Shown here piece after piece: positions 55,834 through 64,000 of a stretch of DNA of 64,000 nt (position 1 is the first letter of the stretch; the number at the start of each line of letters is the position of its first letter). Both the position numbers and the translations under genes were made by a program. Source of the DNA: Carex sylvatica (Eukaryota; Streptophyta; Magnoliopsida; Poales; Cyperaceae); assembly GCA_964058845.1 (NCBI GenBank), contig CAXKVR010000006.1, positions 248,001 through 312,000 on the forward strand, in the 5' to 3' direction. The notes under the pieces were generated by a model. That model had not been told where the DNA came from and searched no databases. It saw only the letters and a program-made list of their open reading frames with translations.

Positions 55834-55976
55834 CTGATGACTGAATCATTGCTGACGTCATACATATAATAATGGTTTTCTGACTCTGATGACTGAATCA
55901 TTGCTGAAGTCATACATATAATAATGGTTCTCTGACTCTGATGACTGAATCATTGCTGACGTCATACATATAAAAA
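55834..55976 (-). promoter_or_regulatory. Three 52-bp promoter repeats with TGACGTCA elements
   Basis: Units start at 55834, 55886 and 55938; each contains CTGATGACTGAATCATTGCTGA and CATACATATAATAATGG-type sequence (the last unit is altered at its end). Units 1 and 3 hold the palindrome TGACGTCA (55853-55860, 55957-55964), a bZIP/TGA-factor target; unit 2 has TGAAGTCA. They lie about 30-180 bp upstream of the TATA box. Regulation by bZIP factors is an inference. Confidence 0.75.
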
Positions 55977-55984
55977 AGCGACCA

Positions 55985-57187
55985 CATATTTTTTAATGTT
56001 ATATCTAATAATTTTTTTCATATTCACCAAAAATAAACACAAAATTGGTTGTCTTAATATGGTTCTCTTGATTTTTTTTTAATTAAGTGTATTTCTAATT
56101 TAAATTATTTTTTAGGTAAAAGAGCTTCTTTTTGAAAAATAGATGGGAAAAAAAAAATCTAATTTGTTTTTCATTCGTAAGAGAACAAGAAACCAATTTT
56201 GTGTTTAGTTAATTAGGAATAGAAAACTATTTCTTACCCCTTTTCCGGTCAATGTTAGGACGGAAAAATGTTTAGTAATACTAGCCTTTTTTTATGTCTG
56301 CAATTGTCAGAAAAGAATAGATAAAGATATAATTTTTATTCATCCAACCTATATTTCGAAACATAGCTCTTCAATCCCTAGAAAATTTAATTTAATTTGA
56401 AATATATATCTCTCATCTATATTATGCACCTTAAATTGAATTGAATGGCAGAAAGTCGTGTGGCTAAGATTTTTTGATCTAAATTCGAATTGAATCTGAA
56501 CCCTCAATCAAATAATCTGTCTTTCTTTTATTAAATACATTATTTATATGTGTAGAATTCTAAATTTAGTTCAAACTGGACCCGCTACATGTATAGCCAC
56601 ACATCTTGTCACAAATAGCAGAAAATTTTCTCGCTAGTGCGAAATGTTTTTCTCCCAGTGAAACTTCATCCCCTCCCAGGCCTCCCCTGCGAAAAAACCC
56701 TAAGAGAGAGAGAGAGAGAGAGCGACGAACTCGCATAACCGATCGAAAGTTTTAGAAGAGATTTAGAAGTCGCGATCGGAAGTTTTAGAAGAGACGCGAC
56801 AACCTTTCTCTTTCCCATACGACCCTTGCTTCTTCTACTTCTTGTTCGACGGCACGACTTCAGAATATTTTTTTACTTCCATCCTTCTACTTCCTGTTGA
56901 CGGTACAACAATACTTTTTAGACTTTTGTTTCTTATTTCTTTCCATAATTCGCTTCTTATTTTTTACCATAATTTAGTTATCAACAAATCAATCAAGCCT
57001 ATTGTACAATAGTGGCGTAAACTTGAAATGTCCAATTGAAAAAAGAAATAAATCATACCCTCAGTAATGGCCATTTATTGGATGGCGCTTCCAATTTATT
57101 TTTTCAATTCCATAGTTCTAACAACTGATTTCTTCCTATTTGCAAAATTAAGATTTTTTAAATTCCTTCATTACTAGGTACTGCTAC
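55985..57187. other. No gene recognised; possible divergent promoter and leader
   Basis: AT-rich to about 56640. From 56690 to 56930 there is a leader-like stretch (AAAACCCTAAGAGAGAGAGAG, a (GA)n microsatellite and two GATCGRAAGTTTTAGAAGAG repeats), then intron-like sequence ending CATTACTAG at about 57178. This could be the 5'UTR of a + strand gene leading to the short frame at 57188. Confidence 0.4.
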
Positions 57188-57394
57188 ATGATAATCAAAG
57201 GTGTCATGAATGTTGATTTTGAATCTCGAGTGAATGAAGATGTCACTGATAGCAACCTACAATCCAATATTATTGAGCCATCGGTCACAATTACTATAGG
57301 AGAAGATGAACTGAGTGGACAAAAGAAACTTGCAACAGAAATTAAACTGGAGAAGGAAGAAAATGTGACCCTCTATGCTTCCTTATTAAATTGA
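57188..57394 (+). CDS. Short unrecognised frame (possible truncated gene)
   Basis: 68 codons (start MIIKGVMNVDFESRVNED), acidic and Lys/Glu-rich, preceded by a leader-like region and a plausible acceptor. A second Met (MNVDFESR) is 6 codons in. No domain is recognisable and no continuation was found. A 19-nt direct repeat (CCCTCTATGCTTCCTTATT) brackets the stop region at 57369 and 57413. It may be the first exon of a gene whose remainder is lost, or chance. Confidence 0.2.
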   Translation: MIIKGVMNVDFESRVNEDVTDSNLQSNIIEPSVTITIGEDELSGQKKLATEIKLEKEENVTLYASLLN

Positions 57395-59744
57395 AGTCTT
57401 TCTTCAGTAAATCCCTCTATGCTTCCTTATTTCTTTTTGCTTGTCTGTGGTGCCTTGTAAGGCTTGAAATTTGAACTCGTGTTGACTTAAATCTGCGCTG
57501 CTCATGAAATTGATTATTGAATTGCTTGATGGCCTATAGTTAGTTAAATCTCCGTGATGACACATTTTCTTAAAATAAAGAAAAGAAGTACATGTATGCT
57601 ATTTTTGAGATAAAAAACATGAAGTTGCCATATTCCTGCATACTCAGAAATTAGATAGTATGGTCTCTCAGGTCTCGGATAGTTTGTTAGTTTGTTGTTA
57701 ATTGGGAGTTAATTAGGGTAAGCAATTTATACATATACCATCTCATCTTTCAACTTTGGTTCTGGTACAAATCCAAGAAAATATTTGATATATGCATAAA
57801 AATGTGCAATTCTCAGATAAAGAGTTTCTTTCTCATTATTTCGGCCAATCAAGCCAGATGATCCGCCCCTCAACTTTTTGTGCATACACTAATCATTCAG
57901 TTTGAACCCAAGAGACAGGTATGATTGCTGTATGCTATACTCCTTTTCTTAAAGATAGAAGTAATTATATTTTAAATATACTAATTATTGATTCATTTAT
58001 GGTGCAGAAACCAGAGAAAATAATTGAAAACAGGCAATAGGATCCAAGGAATTTCATATTTGCTGTGAGTTTGCTGCTTCTCCTTGTCATCACTGATTTT
58101 CACTTTGTATAAGGTTTAGATTGATTGAGCTAGCTTCTAACCACAATTCTACTGAATTAATAAATAAGCATAATAAGAACAATAAAAATTAAAAAGGGCA
58201 GTATGCACGAGTAGTGCAGAATCACTCAACAAATAGGCAAAAGTTATCTTTGTTTTTTTGGCATCACCACTGACATTCAGACTTGAAAACCTCATAAATT
58301 TTCACTTATTAATGTTTCTAATTATGTTCGCATCTTGTTTCAGTGGTAAGACTACAATCTTCTAAGATAAGTACAAACATACATATGCAAATTTGTTATA
58401 CGAGAGCAATTTTGTGGGAACTACTGCCACTGCATGCAATAGTTTTATTACAATGTATCAAGTTTTCTTGCCATTTGTTTCTTTTGATTTAATGGTTAAA
58501 ACATTTTGGTTATGTAAGAAGAGGATTGTGTATTTACATTATGAGTCTCTAATACTTTTACAGTGAAGTAATCACATTTAAGATAAAATTGAAGTACATT
58601 TACAAATATAATGGTCATGATATTTGTTTAGGACCAAATTAGTCAAAGCTATATATTTAGAAAAAATCTGTATAGTTATGTATATATTATTGCACTTTTG
58701 ATGAAGACATCTAGCCACAAATAAATAAATGATCATTTTTTTTATTTTATCATTATAATTTCATGTCTAAATTTTTAATTTATTAGGGTAAATTAGTAGC
58801 ATCTTAAAATTTATTTTGATATTACGAATTTGATATGTAAATTTTAATTTATCAGTCTAAAATGGTCATCTATTTTATATTCTGGCTATCAACATAATAT
58901 TGATTTAAAACATAGCCAACATAACACTGATTTAAAACATTCTTATGACATACTAGAAAGCTTCTAAACTTATATACTGTAAATAATTTAAGAATTCAAA
59001 CATAACACTGCATTCTATTAGCATGTCTATCAATTTTTTAATAAATATTATTTTTATTAGTAGATTTTTTATAAAAATATATCATTTTGTATGATAATTT
59101 ATTCTCTCCTATAATATATTCCTTTGCAATGTACGGGCACGATACTAGTAATTAACTAGAAATATTAATTTTCTCTCACTTTCTCGACCTTTAGAATATA
59201 ACTGCAAAATCAACTTTTATTAAATCATTCACAATTTAGAAGCAACGGGAAAACTCGATCGAATTGCTATTTTTCAAAAGGAAAAAATTTAAACGAATAA
59301 TCAGCCATTTGATATTTACTATTTAGACTGTTTTATTTTTCTTTCTAGATGAGTATAAAATATATACATATTTTCTTTTGTGATCTTTGACACATTTCGT
59401 TTACCGTTCTAAGTATATATGAATTGTCTAGTCTTATGGGCTAACTGATGATCACTCCAATGTGTAAATTTTGATTGACCAGCTCTTGTTTTCAATTTCA
59501 CTTTTAATTTTCAATTTTATGTACTATTAGTATTGTCTTTCTTGTTTTTCAATTTATTTTTTATGTTGGTAGTTTGACGGTATTATTTAATGTTTTAGGA
59601 TCTCATCTTATTTATGTTATTGGTTGTTAGTTTTATTATTGGTTGTCAGTTTTTAAGATGCCCTCTAAAGTCAGATTGAAACTTGATCAATTGAGAAAAA
59701 AATTTCTATGATATATATAGAGGTCATTATGTTAAGAAATAAAT
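57395..59744. other. AT-rich stretch, no gene recognised
   Basis: I found no open frame with a family signature on either strand. Two ACATAACACTGATTTAAAACAT-like words repeat near 58890-58940. Confidence 0.5.
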
Positions 59745-59990
59745 ATTGTCTTGTTGCTTGGATTGTTGTGGCGGTTTGTAAACGTAAAGCTCAAGACGGT
59801 TTGAGTATTATTGATTTATATAAATTCAATCAGGCTCTTTTGGGTAAATGGTGAGTACGATTCCAAAATTTCCATATACATGGTATGTGAAAATTCATCA
59901 TTATGCCAAATATGGTAGTTGATGTTATTCTTCTCAATGTTTTCCTTTTTGGAAAAGGGTGATTAAGGGTACCAACATTGTTATGTTGGT
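59745..59990 (+). pseudogene. LINE reverse-transcriptase C-terminal remnant
   Basis: Translation of the + strand gives VCKRKAQDGLSIIDLYKFNQ and ALLGKW followed by a stop. This is the post-RT segment of plant L1 ORF2 (pattern ..GGLGI.DL..FN.ALL.KW..). After a frame change, CFPFWKRVIKGTN follows. Very decayed and isolated. Confidence 0.6.
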
Positions 59991-61134
59991 TGATCTAAAC
60001 AGTAATTAGACAATGACACTACAATTTTATTTTGAAGGACATATGGTTCTTAGACTGTTCTTTTCATTTACTGTTTCTTAACATTTTTTTTTACTATTGT
60101 AACTGATGCTGATTTACTGGTAATTAGGGGTGTTCATTGGTTTATGAGTTTGATTGAAATTGAACTGAACTAAGCAAACTAAAGTTATAATTCGATTTTA
60201 GAAATATAATTTGGTTGACATAAGATCCTTAGACGCTTTTACTGATTAAGATATAGTGCTAAGATAGTATATATGCTTGTTAATTTCAACTCTTTTGGAT
60301 ATATATATCTGAGTTTTTTGTTTGATGCCTCATTGACTTTGTATCTTTTGATTCGGTATGATGTATCTAAAGTCCAAACAATTCCTGATTTCTCAGTAGG
60401 CTTGATCCCACTTTTTTTTTTTTTTTAAAAGAAAAAAAAAGGTTAGGTACGGATTGTACATGGATTGCGGTCGTTGGATCTCATATTCACAGTGATTGGG
60501 TTACAATATGTTATTCAATATTCAATAAAATACTCACCAATCATCATTCGAATTTCGAATTCAAAATACTAATATTGCAGATATTAGTTATGTCATTAAA
60601 TAAATCACTTAATAATGTCCTAAAGTTCAGTTAATGTTAAATTAAGACATTAGTTGTCGGATATAATACAGATTAAATTTTTTTCTCAAGAGAATTAAAT
60701 TTATTCCAAACCAATTATGTCTTAGTACTAAAAGGCATTTTTATTTCTACAAAATTATTTATTAAGGAGACCTGCCAAGCCAGCTTGAGTCCATGTTCGT
60801 TCATTCTGATGTAGTTTAATTTATGCATAATTTGAAACCAATTAGAAAAATATAAGACTCTCCTGATTACATTACATAATAAATAATTTTTAAAAATAAT
60901 AAAATTAAGGTGTGACCGTTTCTCGTGAGAAACGTCACTGGTGACCGATCACATGTGAGTCTTGAAGAAGAAGTAATTAATTAAGTCGATCAAATTATGA
61001 CAAGAAAACTTTTTGTTGAATGGTTTACATGTCAAATAGCCGTGGGGTCCCCGTCTCTTGACGTAACAAGTGAGTCCTCGGAAAATCCAAACAAGCATAC
61101 TTTTCAAGTCGCTGTTTGTTTTTGATTTTTCAGA
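59991..61134. other. No gene recognised
   Basis: It contains a TAGGGGTGTTCA hAT-like terminus near 60126 without a partner, a T16/A-rich tract near 60413-60440, and the 27-nt dyad GTGACCGTTTCTC GT GAGAAACGTCAC near 60912. No coding frame is supportable. Confidence 0.45.
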
Positions 61135-61510
61135 GAAAAAGTACAGTCAGGAGAAATAAAAATCTCATACGTCAGAAGCAAAGAGCAACTGGTAGATGTC
61201 TTTATCAAAGCACTCGACAAAATCAGTCATCTAAGGATACTTAGCAAGTTAGGCTCAATTAACTTATTTGAGTTCAACTTGAGGGAGAGTATTGACGAAT
61301 AGATATCTTTGCCTCAGATATTAATCATCATTGGCAACTTAGGCAACAAATAATATAGCATCCAAATATATATCTGTCATACTGATTAGGTATCTAGCTG
61401 AATATTAGCAACGGCTAGTAAATCTTGTAATTAAGACATAGATTACAGCTTCTGTAAATTAGGAAATAGCCTAACGGCTAGTACAATTTCAGCCTATAAA
61501 TAGTCATGTA
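61135..61510 (+). mobile_element. Copia 3' fragment (RNase H end plus partial LTR)
   Basis: The first ~165 nt encode the RNase H tail (KVQSGEIKISYVRSKEQLVD, ILSKLGSINLFEFNLRES), similar to the end of the element at 38889. GAGGGAGAG (PPT) then precedes an LTR part from about 61290 (GCCTCAGATATTAATCATCA, CAACTTAGGCAACAAAT) diverged from the 307-bp LTR. The LTR stops at about 61510 (CATGTACA), short of its end. It is a different, older copy of a related family. Confidence 0.85.
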
Positions 61511-61553
61511 CAAGACATGCAAGAGCCATTTTGTGGTGCAAGACATGCAAGAG
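61511..61553 (+). repeat. Templated filler DNA at the second copia-OXP junction
   Basis: Two abutting copies of nearby OXP sequence: 61511-61532 equals 61603-61624, and 61533-61553 equals 61597-61617 (core GTGCAAGACATGCAAGAG). Each join shows 3-4 nt of microhomology. Ordinary OXP sequence resumes at AGAGGTATTGTGG. Confidence 0.9.
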
Positions 61554-61944
61554 GTATTGTGGTATTTTGAGCGCTTATGGTATGGGTCTTGCTGATGTGG
61601 TGCAAGACATGCAAGAGCCATTTTCAGCTTGTTTTGATTCAGATTCTGTTGTGGAGGCAGAGAGGAGAGACAAAGTCTTGGTGAAGCAAGTTCGAGAGAA
61701 ACTAGAAGAACAGGGGTTCTTAGAGGAGAGTATAAAGACTGATCAGTCGTACTTGAATTTGCAGTATAAGGGTACCGACACAGCAATCATGGTCAAACGG
61801 CCCAAAAATGGAAATGACTTTGTATCTGAGTTTGTCCGGTTATTTCGACTAGAGTACGGGTTTGAGCTCCAAAACCGAAAGATACTAATATGCGATGTGA
61901 GAGTGAGAGGGATTGGTATAACCAGGACTGCAAACAACAATTAA
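61550..61944 (+). pseudogene. OXP1: Second, shorter OXP pseudogene copy
   Basis: It corresponds to 45852-46130 plus 52851-52978 without the LINE: RYCGILSAYGMGLADV, SYLNLQYKGTDTAIMV, FVSEFVRLFRLEYGFELQNR, then the same premature end (RTANNN). Only about 130 codons remain, starting in mid-gene at the filler junction. It differs from copy 1 at a few residues and preserves the LINE target site uninterrupted near 61820-61840. Confidence 0.93.
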
Positions 61945-62256
61945 TTTCTAAATAAAAGAAGAAGAGATGATTTCTATATAGTTTCTAGAGTATCAGATAG
62001 GGAAATATAATGGTCCTTGTTTTAATTAGTGAATCCATGAAAAAATATTGTCAGACCATCGAGCAATTCCTTATTCTTCCATCCTCTTTTCATATCTTTC
62101 ATTCTTAATTATTACAATTGCAAATAAAACTGCACATTTCAACATACTACAAGAATATTATAAAAGAAAACAACTAGGTATTTGGCAATATCGATGACAT
62201 AACTGAGGCCATCACTTCCAACCCTTTATTTCATTTCAAATGCAAGAACAACTAAA

Positions 62257-63716
62257 TCAAACATTTGACTTCAAGGTTTTGGCAATATCGATGACAAAAC
62301 GGTATCTGACATCCGACTTGGCAAGCCGCTCCATGGCCTTGTTCACATAATCAGCACTGATCAATTCTATGTCGGCTGTTACATTATGCTTTCCAGCAAA
62401 ATCAATCATCTCTTGTGTATCCTTAATTCCTCCAATAGGGCTTCCAGCCAGAGTTTTTCCTCCTGTAACAATACAAGTGTACCACAGATGTTTTATTATT
62501 AACATTAAATATGACTAATTAATTAAAAGTAAACTTAAATAATAGAGACAAATTGGAAATTTTAAATAAAGACAACTTTAACATGTATACCCAATACCAT
62601 GCTAATTGAAATGACAAGTTGGCAGTAAAATCTAAAATTGAAGAAGTTTGTAGGAAAAAAAGCTAAAAATGTAATTACCAAAAATTAAAGCATAGGCGGG
62701 GACCTCCAAGGGCTTCTCGGGTGCACCGACCAATATCATCTTGCCATTTGGTTTGAGAAGTCCTAGTAGAGGCGGGATGGCATGTGTAGCAGAAACAGTG
62801 TCAATTATTCCATCCATGCTAGCCATAGCAGCCTAAAAGTATTGCAATAAAAGATCATGATCAAATGAATTAAATCAATATATAACATTCCTTTATTTTA
62901 TTCTTTCCACAATTATTTACACAGGAAAATAAATCAGACATGTGTCATATATTAAAAAGATAATAATTAATCACCTTCATTTGTTCGGCATTGCTACTAA
63001 CCAAGAAGGCATCGGCACCCAACCTCTCAATCGCCTCCTTCTCTTTCCTCAGACTGGAACTGATAACTGTCACCTTCATTCCAAAGGCCTTCCCAAATTT
63101 GACAGCCACGTGGCCCAGACCACCGAGACCCACAACTCCCAAGTGCTGTCCTGGCGTGTTAAGCCCGTGATACTTCATTGGTGAGTAAACGGTAATACCA
63201 GCACAGAGCAGTGGGGCCGCTTTGTCCAGTGGAAGACTCTCCGGGATGTGAATCACAAAGTCCTGGTTCACAACTACCATGTCAGAATAGCCACCGTATG
63301 TTATGGTACCATCTCCTGGGTGCACAGAATTGTAGGTAAGAATCATTCCCAAGCAGTAGTTTTCAAAGCCAGTGGTGCAGCTTTGGCAAGAGTTGCAGGA
63401 GTCGACCAGGCAACCCACCCCCACTTTGTCCCCAACTTTGAAATTCTTAACATTAGAGCCAACCTCAATGATTTCACCTACAATCTCGTGTCTGTAAAAA
63501 TAAGGAATTAAGTTGTACGATGTTAAAAGAACGAGTCATGAAATTATAAGTTGTATATTTAAAAATGAACTTCATTTATTATATTTTATTTACCCGGGAA
63601 CGATGGGGTAGATGGTATTTAGAATACCCTGCCATTCATTTTTCAAGCTGTGGAGATCAGAATGACAGATGCCACAATATAATATCTTTATTGATACGTC
63701 ATTGTCTCCATTGTTC
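62257..63716 (-). CDS. Second CAD-like gene, exons 2-5 (exon 1 outside the window)
   Basis: Direct duplicate of the gene at 53322. Exons on the minus strand: 63716-63594, 63491-62975, 62832-62679, 62462-62257, same phases and borders, all open. Zinc ligands and GLGGLG are conserved. Differences include S/L after the structural-zinc Cys (CLGMILTYN), R/H in [11 protein letters not shown] in [10 protein letters not shown] in VPAYALIFG and a last residue V instead of F. Exon 3 uses AAG|GTGATT instead of AAG|GTAATT. Exon 1 should lie beyond 64000; if the duplication did not include it, this copy would be a headless pseudogene. Confidence 0.9.
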
Positions 63717-64000
63717 CTGTTAAATTATAAATTAGAGTAATTAATGTTGGTTAACTAAGAAAGCTTAAATTAAATGATGATAAGTAGGTGTATCATTCTC
63801 AATCTAATACATGAACTGGAGTTAATTAAGGACAGATAAATTATAACAAGTGGCATTGCTAAATATATACCCCAATATTTTTCACAATTAATTAAACACT
63901 GGAGAAATACTTGGGGGAATAGATTCTATTCATAAATATATATGTTGTATTATTCTTTTAGTTCAAAATAAGGAATTACAAAAATGAAAGGGGCAAATAA
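63717..64000 (-). other. Intron 1 of the second CAD-like gene (partial)
   Basis: Homologous to copy 1 intron 1 to about 63822 (AATCTAATACATGAACTGGAG), with a ~40-bp internal difference, then unrelated sequence. The Mutator MITE of copy 1 is not present in the visible part. Whether exon 1 follows cannot be seen. Confidence 0.6.

Noticed and set aside
1..64000. tRNA and rRNA genes
   Set aside because: I looked for B-box-like GGTTCGAATCC and rRNA landmarks and found only isolated partial matches without a cloverleaf.

Overview
The window is nuclear DNA of a flowering plant, most likely a eudicot. It is AT-rich, has spliced genes, and is dominated by plant-type transposable elements (chromovirus-like Ty3/gypsy, Ty1/copia, RNase H-bearing L1 LINEs, CACTA, Mutator-like, hAT). 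I see no bacterial-style operons, tRNA or rRNA genes, or CRISPR arrays. I cannot name the species.

Left part (1-15 kb). The 3' end of a minus-strand gypsy polyprotein and its LTR (1-3396) is cut off by a 6.1-kb satellite of about 75 monomers of 81 bp. The satellite is in + orientation up to about 5826 and inverted from there to 9475. Next comes a decayed, unrecognised minus-strand gene (9526-9986 and 14834-14879). One of its exons is split by a structurally complete non-autonomous LTR element at 9987-14833, with LTRs, PBS, PPT and the 5-bp TSD GTTCT, which carries only a broken gag (TR-GAG type).

Middle part (15-38 kb). This is a graveyard of transposon pieces: gypsy LTR fragments, a 416-bp foldback MITE, diverged retroelement-like repeats, an hAT inside an LTR, a LINE 3' end, and a CACTA end carrying a captured piece of the TR-GAG LTR. 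It also holds a plant-mobile-domain (MAIN-like) reading frame tail-to-tail with a decayed Mutator-like transposase, a QSOX-like first exon without its redox CxxC, a PPR remnant and a second CACTA end.

Right part (38-64 kb). A 5-oxoprolinase (OXP) pseudogene is broken by a copia element (38889-44085 plus a partial second internal domain to 45198) and by a full-length 6.7-kb LINE (46131-52850). It runs tail-to-tail into an apparently intact five-exon cinnamyl-alcohol-dehydrogenase-like (CAD) gene on the minus strand (53322-55682). The OXP-end plus CAD block is duplicated in direct orientation at 61550-64000. The second copy lacks the LINE and so preserves the empty target site. Both places where copia sequence meets OXP carry short filler DNA copied from OXP sequence 50-160 bp away.

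Functionally, only the two CAD-like genes look alive (the second is truncated by the window edge), and the LINE has two uninterrupted ORFs. Everything else recognisable is a broken gene or a transposon remnant.
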